Shown: piece by piece, positions 46,375 to 55,215 of the stretch
How positions within the stretch are numbered: the first letter of the stretch is position 1
Layout: each line of letters starts with the position of its first letter
Assembly (NCBI GenBank): GCA_027484445.1
Contig: JAIXSY010000025.1
Coordinates: 434,001 to 498,000 of the forward strand
DNA from: Verrucomicrobiaceae bacterium
GTDB taxonomy: Bacteria > Verrucomicrobiota > Verrucomicrobiia > Verrucomicrobiales > Verrucomicrobiaceae
Length of the DNA stretch: 64,000 nt
Direction: 5' to 3'
Translations under genes and position numbers: made by a program
The notes under the pieces: generated by a model
Databases searched by the model: none
The model's input: the letters and a program-made list of their open reading frames with translations, nothing else
What the model was told of the DNA's origin: nothing

Positions 46375-47520
46375 ATGTCTCTCACTTCCGAAAGTCCCGT
46401 AGCCGTCCTATGCAGTGGCGGCGATGCCCCTGGTATGAATGCCTTCCTGCGCGCCGTGGTGCGCCTGGGGCTGAACCGCCACCAAATCCCCGTCTATGGC
46501 ATCCGCGATGGCTACCGTGGCCTCGTCCGCGCCGCACGACAGGTGGATGGCGACGCCGAAGCACTCTATGCGATGAAACAGGAGATCGAGCGCAACATCG
46601 GCAACCGCGGCCTCATTGATGCCCAGCAGAGCATCATCAAAATGGACCATGCCAGCGTCTCTGGGATCATGGGAAAAGGGGGCACCATCCTCGGCTCTGC
46701 CCGCTGCCTGGATTTTCATAAGCCCGATGTGCGCCGCGAAGTCATCCAGCTCCTGGACAAACTCGGCGTGCGCGCGCTCATCATCAGTGGGGGCGATGGA
46801 TCACTCACCGGTGCTCGCCTTTTGGCTGAAGAAAGCGACCTTCGCATCATCGGTGTGCCTGCCACCATCGACAATGACCTGCAATTCACCGAGATGTCCC
46901 TGGGCGTGGACACCGCCGTCCACACGCTGGTTTGGGCCGTGGACCACTTCATCGACACCGCGCGCAGCCACCGCCGCGTCATGGTGCTGGAGACGATGGG
47001 GCGGGAAAGCGGAGACCTAGCCCGCATGGCAGCCCTGGCCTCCGGCGCAGAAATGGTGATCACGCCAGAAGGCGGTGCGCTCACCGAAGCCCGCATGAGA
47101 TCCCTGGCCGAGAAAATCGAAGGAGCCATGACGCGTGGCCGCGGCCATGCCATCGTTCTCATCGCCGAAGGCGTGAAGTTCGAGCCTGCTCAAAAGCGCA
47201 ACGGTGCCTACATCCTGCGCGATGCCTTTCAGAGCTACTTCCAGCGGGAAGGTGCCCCCTTCCCTGACCTAGAGGTCCGTCCCTCCGTGCTGGGCCACCT
47301 CCAGCGTGGCGGTCATGCCACCCCGGGCGACTGCATCCTCGCGGCGCGTTTTGCCGAAGAGGCCTGGAAAGCCCTGCTCAATCCCAAAGGCATCAACGGC
47401 ATCACCGCCCTGCGCTACAATAAGGTCGAAATTGTGCCCTTCGGCTGCCCCGACCTTCCCGAGCGCGCTGTTCACAGCCGTGCCATGGATGCACTGCACA
47501 ATGACCTCGCCAGCTGGTGA
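46375..47520 (+). CDS. pfk: ATP-dependent 6-phosphofructokinase
   Basis: 381 residues from the ATG at 46375; the upstream extension to 46279 lacks family sequence. Motifs: LCSGGDAPGMNAFLRAVV at the N-terminus, ISGGDGSLTGA for nucleotide binding, PATIDNDLQ holding the catalytic Asp, METMGRESGDLA-like VLETMGRESGDLA, and LGHLQRGG near the C-terminus. The Gly after GGD (GGDGS) is typical of ATP-using enzymes; pyrophosphate-dependent forms usually have GGDD with PKTIDND. It phosphorylates fructose 6-phosphate in glycolysis. It stands between two lipoprotein genes. Confidence 0.93.
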   Translation: MSLTSESPVAVLCSGGDAPGMNAFLRAVVRLGLNRHQIPVYGIRDGYRGLVRAARQVDGDAEALYAMKQEIERNIGNRGLIDAQQSIIKMDHASVSGIMGKGGTILGSARCLDFHKPDVRREVIQLLDKLGVRALIISGGDGSLTGARLLAEESDLRIIGVPATIDNDLQFTEMSLGVDTAVHTLVWAVDHFIDTARSHRRVMVLETMGRESGDLARMAALASGAEMVITPEGGALTEARMRSLAEKIEGAMTRGRGHAIVLIAEGVKFEPAQKRNGAYILRDAFQSYFQREGAPFPDLEVRPSVLGHLQRGGHATPGDCILAARFAEEAWKALLNPKGINGITALRYNKVEIVPFGCPDLPERAVHSRAMDALHNDLASW

Positions 47521-47568
47521 CTTTCTGGCATCCTCCGATGCAGAAGAGCCGAATGTAGAAAAATCCCG

Positions 47569-48336
47569 ATGTCAGCCATGCCCAGTCTTTCGATGAAACT
47601 GCTGCTCCGGCTGCTGTTTTCAATCCTAGTTCTGCCGTTAGCGTCCTGCCAAACCGGTGCTCCCTATCAGCCTGAACCTCGGAAAGACTTGGGAAAATTC
47701 CTGGCGCAGCGCGTGACCCTGCTGGTCACACTATCCGACGAGCAGGCATCCGCCATGATGCAGACTGGGGGAAAGTTGTCGGTAAAAGACATGATCCTGA
47801 GTACCGCCACGCCTGTCAGCAGTTCCGGGCATTTGCTAACCAATGCGCACAGCGTGCAGGAGCTGAAGCCAGGCAAGAGCTGTGTGGCCCTCTACTCCAT
47901 CGGTGCAAACCGGAAGCTGGGGAAGGTACAGGTGCTTTGGAAGGATGAAGTGGCGGATCTAGCACTGGTAAAGGCCCCCTTTGCCACCCCCTATTTCTAC
48001 CCGTGGACACCGCGCGATCGCTGGCTGCCAGCCGGCACACCCGTCATCCATGGCGGCCTCACCACGGGGCCTGAAGGTCACCTGGGCAGCCTGAATCATG
48101 ACGTCATGGGCTTGGGTCGGCGCAAACCCATCTTGCATAGCTTGCGACTCAAACCCGGCGATAGCGGCGGCCCCTTGCTCACCCTCTCCGGAGAGCTCAT
48201 CGGCATCAATCGCGCAGTCGGCTTCACAGGGGTCATGAGCACCACCTTTTTCACTGAGTCTCAAAGCGTCCGTCCTGATCCCGCGAAAATTCAGCGCCTG
48301 ATCGATCAATCTCGACCTGTCCCTACCTCGCCATGA
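47569..48336 (+). CDS. Lipid-anchored trypsin-like serine protease
   Basis: A 255-residue lipoprotein with lipobox LPLASCQ (Cys27). The chymotrypsin-type triad is visible: His94 in GHLLTNAHSV, Asp130 in DEVADLALVKA and Ser199 in KPGDSGGPLL. There is no PDZ domain, so it is not a DegP/HtrA type. It should act in the periplasm or at a membrane face on unknown substrates. Two more lipoprotein genes follow with ATGA overlaps (48333 and 48887), so the three are translationally coupled and probably form a functional unit. Confidence 0.8.
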   Translation: MSAMPSLSMKLLLRLLFSILVLPLASCQTGAPYQPEPRKDLGKFLAQRVTLLVTLSDEQASAMMQTGGKLSVKDMILSTATPVSSSGHLLTNAHSVQELKPGKSCVALYSIGANRKLGKVQVLWKDEVADLALVKAPFATPYFYPWTPRDRWLPAGTPVIHGGLTTGPEGHLGSLNHDVMGLGRRKPILHSLRLKPGDSGGPLLTLSGELIGINRAVGFTGVMSTTFFTESQSVRPDPAKIQRLIDQSRPVPTSP

Positions 48337-48890
48337 ATCACCGCCTGCGTCCCTGGCTGCGCCTTTGTCTTCTCCTTCCCTGCGCCTTGCTCGTGTCCTG
48401 CGCACAGCCGCTGGAAAGGCGCACGACCTTTGCCGATGGCTTTACGATCATCACCAAGACCGTCGGGCCTGTGCAAACTCGGCACGAGGGTAAACCCGAA
48501 TTCTTCAACAGAGAAACCATCGGTGGGCGAACCGTCATTTATGAAAAAAACATCCTCCTGGAGCCGACACGCCGCGTGACCTGTGGCCCTCAGGACGGCT
48601 TCCTGATTCCCGTGGTCATCTACGGTCTGCCAGATGGCAAGCATTCCCTGAAGCTAGAGGTCGAGCACCCGCCCTTCACCACGCTGCACAAAGGCAGCGC
48701 GACCTACTTCTCCCGTCAAGAAACGATCGAATCCTTCAATGCCAAGGCCCCATGGTCCTACGGCTGGATTTTCAATGATCCCAAAGAACGCGTGCCTGGC
48801 CGCTGGACCCTTCGACTCAGCTACCGGAACGCCTTGATCCTGGAAGAAACCTTTGAGGTCATCCCCCCAGCAGCCCCATCCACCCCATGA
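48333..48890 (+). CDS. Lipoprotein with C-terminal beta domain, protease-operon member 2
   Basis: A 185-residue lipoprotein; lipobox ALLVSCAQ near residue 23. It overlaps the protease gene by four bases (ATGA). The body is beta-rich, with IGGRTVIYEKNILLEPTRRV and a C-terminal PGRWTLRLSYRNALILEETF strand pattern reminiscent of DUF3859-like immunoglobulin-type folds; that match is tentative. It could be a regulator, inhibitor or scaffold for the co-encoded protease. Composition matches its neighbours. Confidence 0.7.
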   Translation: MNHRLRPWLRLCLLLPCALLVSCAQPLERRTTFADGFTIITKTVGPVQTRHEGKPEFFNRETIGGRTVIYEKNILLEPTRRVTCGPQDGFLIPVVIYGLPDGKHSLKLEVEHPPFTTLHKGSATYFSRQETIESFNAKAPWSYGWIFNDPKERVPGRWTLRLSYRNALILEETFEVIPPAAPSTP

Positions 48891-49318
48891 ATCGCCTCCT
48901 TCTTGTCTTGCTAGCATTCACTCCCCTCCTGCTGACTTCCTGCGAAGCATACAAAAGCAATTTCATGCTCGGCTGGACCTATGCCGAGGCACAAGGCATC
49001 CAGCCCATACGGGCGAATCCCCCCACGATTGGCTACAGGCGTCTGAAAGCCTACTCGACCGTGAATGAGGCCATGAAAATGTTCCTGCAGGCCAAAGGGA
49101 TGCCGGATTACATCATTGAGAAGCCTGAATTCACGTCCAGCCGCATCGCCTGCTTTTACCTAACCAAAAACCACGCCTACCTTCTGCAACTGCCGGGCCA
49201 TTACGCCATTCAGGGCATGAAAGTCCTGGGGCCTGAACCCATCGGGGAAAAAGACCTCAAGCTTTTCAAAGCCCTGAACGAGGTGGAAAAAGCCACAGCT
49301 GCCTTTCAGCAACCCTGA
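48887..49318 (+). CDS. Small lipoprotein, protease-operon member 3
   Basis: A 143-residue lipoprotein with a strong signal peptide and lipobox LLLTSCEA. It overlaps the previous gene by four bases (ATGA), completing a three-gene operon. The mature part contains YRRLKAYSTVNEAMKMFLQ, IACFYLTKNHAYLLQLPGHY and a helical end. No family is recognised. The coupling suggests it works with the upstream protease and lipoprotein. Confidence 0.7.
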   Translation: MNRLLLVLLAFTPLLLTSCEAYKSNFMLGWTYAEAQGIQPIRANPPTIGYRRLKAYSTVNEAMKMFLQAKGMPDYIIEKPEFTSSRIACFYLTKNHAYLLQLPGHYAIQGMKVLGPEPIGEKDLKLFKALNEVEKATAAFQQP

Positions 49319-49348
49319 GCTAGCCCCTTCACCGTTTCGCCACCCAGG

Positions 49349-51940
49349 TCACTTCACCGTCACCCACAGCGGGGAAGACCAAGCCATGTTGCCATCCACC
49401 TGCTCGATGCGCAGGTAGTAGCGGTTTTCCCCAGGCAGCGGCGACTCATCCGTCCAGCGGTGAGTCACGGATTTCGTGCCGGGTTCCAGGATGTGGTGGT
49501 TGACCTCATTGCGCACCACGGTCAGCCTTTTGATCACAGCTGTGCCTTCGATGCGAAACTCCAGCGTCGGCTTGCCCTGGGTTTCAAACACCTCGCCCAT
49601 CAGGTGGCCGCCGCTGCTCAGCTCCACCAAGATCTTGTCCGTGGCCGCACAAGTGCGCCGTGCCTTGAACCCAGCGATGATGCCCTCGCGGGTAAAGTCC
49701 TCCACATACACGCCGCCAAAGGAAGTGTGGGTGGCGATGTGGTCGCTGGAAGCGAAGACGCCCAGCTTGTGCCCCTCGGCCAGCGCCTTTTGATAGACGC
49801 CGTTGTTGTAGCCCTGAAGGTTCACTTTGCCCGCCTCAAAGTCGGTGATGACACCTGGCGGCATCGGCTGGTTTTCACGGTCGCGGTTCGCAGGCGTGTA
49901 GGGCTCGTCTTTCCGCAAGCCCACCGTCGGCTGCGGCGCGCCCAGCCCTTCGTAGCTCACGCGCGCGCCCTGAAAGATCTCCACGGTGTTTTCATGCGTG
50001 TTGTCGATGCCATCCGCGTACCGCGTCCAGTCCGTGCCCATGCCCGTCGCCCCCGTGTGGCTGATGATCGCCACCGGCTGGCCATGCCGCTTCAGCAGAT
50101 CCCATAGCTCGCTCGGTTGGATCTGAGACAAACCCGGCCCAATCGGCAGCACCGCCTGCCAGGGAGATTCACGATAGGTCTGGCGCTGGATGTAAACCAT
50201 CGGGCCGCCCCGGCGAGCAAAGACGATGTTCCGGTGGCCCCAGGGAAAGACCTGCTCACGCTCATACGCGTAGAGAGAGGCGAACCCGCCCGGCGCATGA
50301 AACACATCCACCTGCCGCTGCGTGTGCCACCACTCATAGGGCGCGTAAGCTTTGCCCACATCCGTGTGGTCGGAGGTACCCAGGAAGTCGAGCCCGGCTA
50401 GGTCATAGGCGTAGCGGTAATGCTCCACGATGCAGCCATCGAAACCTGTCCGGCAATTCGAGATGTCCGTGTGCCGATGCAGGTCGCCCCACACCAGGCG
50501 GTAGCGTTTGCCACCGATCTCCCAGGAGTGGTGCTCCGTCAGCGGACGTGGGGGTGTCGGTTCATTCAGGTAAGGCTCCGGCGGCTCTGCTCGTGCGATT
50601 TCCAGCCCAGGTTCCTCCGGCAGCAGTGGCCAGTCCGCCTCGTGCCGGATCAGGGCCGTGTGGATCTCCGCGATGCCGCTGACCTTGTTCGTCCGCTGAT
50701 CGGTGGCCCACGTCACCCACACCCCGCCTTTTGGCCCCACATGCAGCTCCTGGTGGCGATCCTGCCCCATCGTGCTGTCTGGCAGCGCCGCAGGTTCAGC
50801 CCAGCGCTTCGTTTGCGGCTCGTAGCGCGTCACTGCTGCCCGCCAGTAGGTGTTCGCAAAATAGCGGTAAGCCAACCACACCTGCCCATCCTCACGCACG
50901 GCCACGCTCGGCACGTTCACCGCAAACCCTGGGCTCGGATCAGGCGCGGGCGTCGGACGACCGTTGTGCGGCACCGGCACTTCGCGGAATTCGCCGCTGG
51001 CGATGTCGTAGCGCCCCAGCATCAGCCGCTTCTGCGCGTTCAGCCCCATCGTGTTTTCATGTCCGCGTGAGTCCAGGCCCCATTCCCGCCTGCCGCGTTC
51101 TGCAGCGATCCATAGCCCACCTTTGCCATCACTAGCGATGCTGGCCCGCGCCTCATATTCCGGCGTGGCAGGCAGCGGCTTTGCTTCCACCTTGCCATCC
51201 AGCCCCACCCTCGCCAGCCGCAGGTTAAACTCACTGCCTGCCGACGAATCATACACCACCCAAGCGCCGGACGTGTCGCTCAGGGCCAGCCTTGGCTCCC
51301 AGGCTCCGCCCTCATTCCGGGTGGAAACACGCATCGGTTCCGACCAAGCCGCGCTCCCCGGCTGCCAGTGCCGGCTCCAGATTTGCGAGGCCCCCGGCCG
51401 CACCTCCTGCCACACCACCCACACCCGCCCCGCTGCATCCGTGCCTGCATCCGCAAAGGTGCTACCCGCATCGGGTCTTGCTGCAAGCTCGACCTCTGGC
51501 TCTAGCTTTCCTTCGGCAAAACGGCGTGCGCGCAGCGTCATCACCTCGCTTTCATCCACCTGGCCCCACACGCACCACACCCCTTCAGCCCCATCCACCG
51601 CGATGGCTGGCTGGTGGATCACCCCTGGCTCTGACATTACCGCCACTTCCTTCCATTCGCCCTGCTCACGCGTCGCCAGTCGCAGCGTGTCTGCTTGGCC
51701 ATCCTGCTGGACAAAGCATGTCCACAGATGCGACTGCGGGCTGATCACAAAATCAGGAAAGTCACGATGCACCACAGGATCACGAGACACCAACTGCTGC
51801 CCCAGCGGCACCAACCGCTGCGGTGGGGGCGATGCCTGTCGCTGCCCCCTGCCACGACCTTTTTTCTTGGGGGCAGGTTCCTGGCCAGCCAACAGCATGA
51901 CAAAGGTCGGCAACAGACAGAGCAGGGCAAATCGATTCAT
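49349..51940 (-). CDS. Secreted DUF3604 (PHP-like metal-dependent) protein
   Basis: 863 residues from the ATG at 51940, starting a signal peptide (MNRFALLCLLPTFVMLLAGQ). A Lys/Arg-rich linker follows, then a propeller-like region of about 400 residues (repeated VWCVWGQV, VWVVWQEV, GAWVVYDSS, VWLAYRY, VWVTWATD strands). The C-terminal half is DUF3604, with PHP-style metal motifs GDLHRHTDIS, GTSDHTD, IISHTG and ASSDHI. Such proteins are predicted exported phosphoesterases or hydrolases; the substrate is unknown. It is divergent from glyS. The gene lies downstream of and convergent with the lipoprotein operon. Confidence 0.85.
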   Translation of the reverse strand: MNRFALLCLLPTFVMLLAGQEPAPKKKGRGRGQRQASPPPQRLVPLGQQLVSRDPVVHRDFPDFVISPQSHLWTCFVQQDGQADTLRLATREQGEWKEVAVMSEPGVIHQPAIAVDGAEGVWCVWGQVDESEVMTLRARRFAEGKLEPEVELAARPDAGSTFADAGTDAAGRVWVVWQEVRPGASQIWSRHWQPGSAAWSEPMRVSTRNEGGAWEPRLALSDTSGAWVVYDSSAGSEFNLRLARVGLDGKVEAKPLPATPEYEARASIASDGKGGLWIAAERGRREWGLDSRGHENTMGLNAQKRLMLGRYDIASGEFREVPVPHNGRPTPAPDPSPGFAVNVPSVAVREDGQVWLAYRYFANTYWRAAVTRYEPQTKRWAEPAALPDSTMGQDRHQELHVGPKGGVWVTWATDQRTNKVSGIAEIHTALIRHEADWPLLPEEPGLEIARAEPPEPYLNEPTPPRPLTEHHSWEIGGKRYRLVWGDLHRHTDISNCRTGFDGCIVEHYRYAYDLAGLDFLGTSDHTDVGKAYAPYEWWHTQRQVDVFHAPGGFASLYAYEREQVFPWGHRNIVFARRGGPMVYIQRQTYRESPWQAVLPIGPGLSQIQPSELWDLLKRHGQPVAIISHTGATGMGTDWTRYADGIDNTHENTVEIFQGARVSYEGLGAPQPTVGLRKDEPYTPANRDRENQPMPPGVITDFEAGKVNLQGYNNGVYQKALAEGHKLGVFASSDHIATHTSFGGVYVEDFTREGIIAGFKARRTCAATDKILVELSSGGHLMGEVFETQGKPTLEFRIEGTAVIKRLTVVRNEVNHHILEPGTKSVTHRWTDESPLPGENRYYLRIEQVDGNMAWSSPLWVTVK

Positions 51941-52091
51941 CCCCGCCAAACGCCCCACACAGCCTGTCTCTTCCCATCTTCTCATTCATTCCTTTCCCTC
52001 TTGCCGCGCCTCTGCCCAGGTGCTCCCTTCGCGCCCCCTCGCCGGTGGCACTCCAGTCATTCGGCCCAACCTCATCCTACATTCATCCACC

Positions 52092-53873
52092 ATGTCTTCC
52101 GACCCCAAAGCATCCCAAGCGCAAATGGAGAAGATCGTCTCCCTCTGCAAGCGCCGCGGCTTCATCTATCAAAGCAGCGAAATCTACGGCGGCTGCGGCG
52201 GCGTGTGGGACTACGGCCCGCTCGGCGCGGAACTGAAGCGCAATCTGCGCACTGCCTGGTGGAACACCATGACCCGCGAACGCGAGGACGTGCTCGGCCT
52301 GGATGCCAGCATCCTCATGAATCCCGCCATCTGGAAGGCCAGCGGCCATGTCGATACCTTCGCCGACCTCATGCGCGAGTGCTCGCTGACGAACAAACGC
52401 GTCCGCGCCGATCACGTCGATCCGCAGGACGGCGTCGTCATGAAATACAGCGGTGCCAAGGCCCCGAACGGCTGGCGCTGGGACCGCGCCATTTCCGCCT
52501 TGCTGAAAAATGGCGAGCACATCGAGAGCTTCCGCAAACGCATCCGTGCCCTCATCGCGCAAAACGCCGGTGAATCCGCCGGCAAGCCCGAGGAGATCGA
52601 ATTGGTCGGCGAGGAGAAAATCGACGCCGTGAATGGCAGCGTGGATTTCCATCCCGAAACCGGCGGCATGCTCGGCGAGGCCCGCCCCTTCAATCTCATG
52701 CTGAAGACCTACCTCGGCCCCACCGCGACCGAGGACGACGTGACCTACCTGCGCCCGGAAACCGCGCAGGCCATCTTTGCGCAGTTCAAGAACGTCTTCG
52801 ACTCCAGCCGCGTGAAGGTGCCGTTTGGCATCGGCCAGATCGGCAAGGCCTTCCGCAACGAGGTCACGCCGAAGAATTTCACCTTCCGCAGCCGCGAGTT
52901 CGAGCAGATGGAGCTCGAGTTCTTCATCAAGCCCGACGAAGCCGTCGAAATCATCAGCGGCGAAGTCGCCAAGTGGCATGAAGGCGCCGATTTGAGCGAA
53001 CCGCAGCCGAATTGGGGCTGGGAGCTGTGGCACCGCTACTGGGTGGATCAGCGCACGAAGTTCTACCAAGGCATCGGCCTTGGCGATGTGCTCGAATACT
53101 ACTGGCAGACGCCCGCCGACCTCGCCCACTACGCCCGCGCCTGCGTGGACATCCTGTGCGAGTTCCCGTTTGGAACGGAAGAGCTGGAAGGCATCGCCGC
53201 GCGTGGCGACTTCGATTTGTCCGCGCACCAGACCGCCAGCACGAAGTCGCAGGAGATCTTCGACGAAGAACTCAAAACCGCCGCCGCCAAGCTCACCAAC
53301 GAGCAGAAGGAAGCCTTCATCCAGAAACGCCTCGCCGCCGAAGCCGCGAAGACCAAGGGCGAGCCCATGCCCGAGGCCGCCGTGCGTGCGTGGTTCGAGC
53401 GTCTCTTCAAAGGCAGCTACGTCCCCCACGTCATCGAACCCTCCGCCGGTCTCGACCGCATGGCACTCGCCGTCATCGCGAAGGCCTTCAGCGAGACCGA
53501 AAAAGTCGATGAGAAGGGCAAGAAGGAAGTCATCACCGTCCTGCGCCTGCATCCGCGTGTTGCCCCAATCAAAGTCGGCGTCTTCCCGCTGCTCAAGAAC
53601 AAGCCCGAACTCGTCGCCAAGGCCCGCGAGGTCTATGCGCTGCTCAAGAAGCACCTGAACTGCTTCTACGACGAGACTGCGTCCATCGGCCGCCGCTACG
53701 CCCGCCAGGACGAAGTCGGCACGCCCTTCGGCGTCACCATCGACTTCGAAACCTGTGGCGAAAAAGGCCCCGAGCTCCAAGACACCGTCACCCTCCGCCA
53801 CCGCGACAGCGGCGAGCAGGAACGCGTGAAAATCAGCGAGTTGCTCGGAAAGCTGCTGCCGCTGGTGAGTTGA
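52092..53873 (+). CDS. glyS: Glycyl-tRNA synthetase, homodimeric (archaeal/eukaryal-like) type
   Basis: 593 residues from the ATG at 52092; the same frame is open far upstream, antisense to the DUF3604 gene, but that extension is not credible. Class II motifs are visible: KRRGFIYQSSEIYGGCGGVW at the start, YLRPETAQAIFAQFKN (motif 2 region), FRNEVTPKNFTFRSREFEQM and the motif 3 segment VIEPSAGLDRMAL. The C-terminal anticodon-binding domain ends GKLLPLVS. It charges tRNA-Gly. The last 149 bases of the gene are repeated at 55512-55660 with only silent differences. An accessory cassette follows directly. Confidence 0.95.
   Translation: MSSDPKASQAQMEKIVSLCKRRGFIYQSSEIYGGCGGVWDYGPLGAELKRNLRTAWWNTMTREREDVLGLDASILMNPAIWKASGHVDTFADLMRECSLTNKRVRADHVDPQDGVVMKYSGAKAPNGWRWDRAISALLKNGEHIESFRKRIRALIAQNAGESAGKPEEIELVGEEKIDAVNGSVDFHPETGGMLGEARPFNLMLKTYLGPTATEDDVTYLRPETAQAIFAQFKNVFDSSRVKVPFGIGQIGKAFRNEVTPKNFTFRSREFEQMELEFFIKPDEAVEIISGEVAKWHEGADLSEPQPNWGWELWHRYWVDQRTKFYQGIGLGDVLEYYWQTPADLAHYARACVDILCEFPFGTEELEGIAARGDFDLSAHQTASTKSQEIFDEELKTAAAKLTNEQKEAFIQKRLAAEAAKTKGEPMPEAAVRAWFERLFKGSYVPHVIEPSAGLDRMALAVIAKAFSETEKVDEKGKKEVITVLRLHPRVAPIKVGVFPLLKNKPELVAKAREVYALLKKHLNCFYDETASIGRRYARQDEVGTPFGVTIDFETCGEKGPELQDTVTLRHRDSGEQERVKISELLGKLLPLVS
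53725..53873. repeat. Direct repeat copy A (glyS 3' end)
   Basis: 149 bp at the 3' end of glyS, from within FGVTIDFETCGEK through the stop. It aligns without gaps to 55512-55660 with 7 mismatches, all synonymous in the glyS frame. The match begins mid-codon and stops exactly at the TGA. Confidence 0.9.
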
Positions 53874-53886
53874 TCATGCCCTCCTC

Positions 53887-53942
53887 GTAGCGGAACACGT
53901 CAGCGTTCCGACAGCGGCGGAAGACTCACGTCTTCCGCTACG
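53887..53942. repeat. Paired inverted repeats downstream of glyS
   Basis: CGGAAC/GTTCCG (53891-53910) and CGGAAGAC/GTCTTCCG (53918-53937) are adjacent hairpins, framed by outer arms GTAGCGGA and TCCGCTAC. No T-run follows. Could be a REP-like unit or an atypical glyS terminator. Confidence 0.5.
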
Positions 53943-53959
53943 ATTGCTTGTTGGCTTCA

Positions 53960-54740
53960 GCGCCAAAGGCGCGCCCCATACCAGCCTGGGCCAACGGCCC
54001 AGGACATGCCGCAAAAAACAAGGTGAAGGGCTGAAAGCCCGCCCCATGCTCCTGCCGCCATGCCGCAGTCCCTCAGCCTCGTCATCGTCCACTTGGTATT
54101 CAGCACCAAGGATCGTCTGCCGCGCTTCGACGCCCCGCTGCGACCTCACCTCCACGCCTATCTGGCCGAGGTCGCACGAAACGCCGGTTGTGAAGCCTAC
54201 CGCGTCGGCGGCGTGGCCGATCATGTGCATGTCGCCATCCGACTCTCTCGCACCCTGACCATCGCCGAGTTGGTCGAGACCTTGAAGACCTCGTCCTCCA
54301 AATGGCTCAAAACCCAATCCGCCACCTTGAGCGACTTCTCCTGGCAGCGTGGCTACGGCTGCTTCTCCGTGGCTCCGGCGGACCTGATGGCCCTCACCAC
54401 CTACATCGACAACCAGGAGGAGCATCACCGCACCCGCACGTTCCAGGAGGAGTATCGGGCGTTCCTGAACAAATATGGCGTGACGTATGACGAGGCCTAT
54501 GTGTGGGATTGAGGCGCGGTGAGCATGGGACGGGGTTTCAGCCCTCGGCGTCGGGTGTTGCCATGTTCCTGGGCCGATGGCCCAGGGGGGGGAGCCGCCG
54601 AGATCAGGGGAAGGGCTGAAAGCCCGTGCTATGCGCGCGGCCCGGCCAGCATGGGTCGGGCTTTCAGCCCTCAACCTTGGGGTTTCGCGACATGACCTGG
54701 GCCGTTGGCCCAGGCTGGGATGGATAGCGCCTTTGGCGCT
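53960..54740. mobile_element. IS200-like/REP-associated transposase element with inverted REP ends
   Basis: The left end carries three palindromes in order: GCGCC-AAA-GGCGC (53960-53972), CCTGGGCC-AAC-GGCCCAGG (53985-54003) and GGGCT-GAA-AGCCC (54028-54040). The transposase gene follows at 54060. The right end carries the same set inverted: GGGCTTTCAGCCC (54658-54670), CCTGGGCC-GTT-GGCCCAGG (54696-54714) and GCGCC-TTT-GGCGC (54727-54739). Extra units lie between (54532-54544, 54568-54586, 54613-54625). Palindromic ends around a Y1 transposase fit a REP/RAYT element. A separate left end without transposase lies at 56201-56297. Confidence 0.8.
54060..54512 (+). CDS. IS200-like / REP-associated tyrosine transposase
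   Basis: A 150-residue Y1 HUH nuclease. The HUH motif is His55-Val-His57 in ADHVHVAIRL and the catalytic tyrosine is Tyr115 in TTYIDNQEEHH. The protein starts SLSLVIVHLVFSTKDRLP, the usual first strand and helix of this family. These enzymes cut and join single-stranded DNA at hairpins; REP-associated members process palindromic repeats in the chromosome. It is flanked on both sides by palindromes in inverted orientation, as expected. No TnpB/OrfB accessory gene is present. All active-site residues are intact. Confidence 0.88.
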   Translation: MPQSLSLVIVHLVFSTKDRLPRFDAPLRPHLHAYLAEVARNAGCEAYRVGGVADHVHVAIRLSRTLTIAELVETLKTSSSKWLKTQSATLSDFSWQRGYGCFSVAPADLMALTTYIDNQEEHHRTRTFQEEYRAFLNKYGVTYDEAYVWD

Positions 54741-55190
54741 TTACACATCGTCGGGGGTATGCGTTGGCACTGGTTTTGAAGGATCAAATAGAACGAGATA
54801 GTCGGGTGTGTCTTCGATTGCGTCACACCATATCAAGAAGCCGCGCTGCCAAATGTAGGCACGCCTAGTAACTCGTCCTCGATAACCGATCTCCTCCGTG
54901 CCGTTGGGTTCACCAAGTTCTGCAAACAGGTTTGCAACCGTCTGGATACCTATCCGAGGAAGAAAGTTTTGTGGCAGTGCAATTTCGCTCACGACATCAT
55001 CAACAACTCGAACGCGAACACCTCCGTTTAAGAAGTGCCATCCAAAGGAGTTGGTTTCAGAAAACTCCCAATCCACAAGGCTGCTCTTTGGCTCTCCGAG
55101 TTTGATGTCGAGCACGACATAATTACGCGGGTCAAATGTTGGACTGCGAATGGCGTTTGGATCTCCGAGTATATCTGCGACGATTGGCAT
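54741..55190 (-). CDS. Unknown 149-residue protein in the glyS cassette
   Basis: The frame starts at 55190 and ends at a TAA lying directly against the right-end palindrome of the REP element. The protein has no signal peptide or membrane segment. It is rich in beta-strand-like text: VDWEFSETNSFGWHFLNG, VRVRVVDDVVSEIALP, then TVANLFAELGEPNGTEEIG and RRAYIWQRGFLIWCD. I recognise no family. It lies 25 bases downstream of the ArsR-like gene in the same direction, so they may be co-transcribed. A small soluble protein in accessory DNA could be an immunity or defence component, but nothing in the sequence proves this. Confidence 0.6.
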   Translation of the reverse strand: MPIVADILGDPNAIRSPTFDPRNYVVLDIKLGEPKSSLVDWEFSETNSFGWHFLNGGVRVRVVDDVVSEIALPQNFLPRIGIQTVANLFAELGEPNGTEEIGYRGRVTRRAYIWQRGFLIWCDAIEDTPDYLVLFDPSKPVPTHTPDDV

Positions 55191-55215
55191 CTTGTGGTCC
55201 GAGAAAGTTCTACAC

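Noticed and set aside
51051..52091. Open frame extending glyS upstream by about 347 codons
   Set aside because: It is antisense to the DUF3604 gene, low in protein-like features, and the standard glycyl-tRNA synthetase start is at 52092.
52083..53801. Long minus-strand frame opposite glyS (572 codons)
   Set aside because: It mirrors the codon structure of glyS, shows no family motifs and reads as repetitive Ala/Gly/Leu/Asp text; it is a shadow frame.
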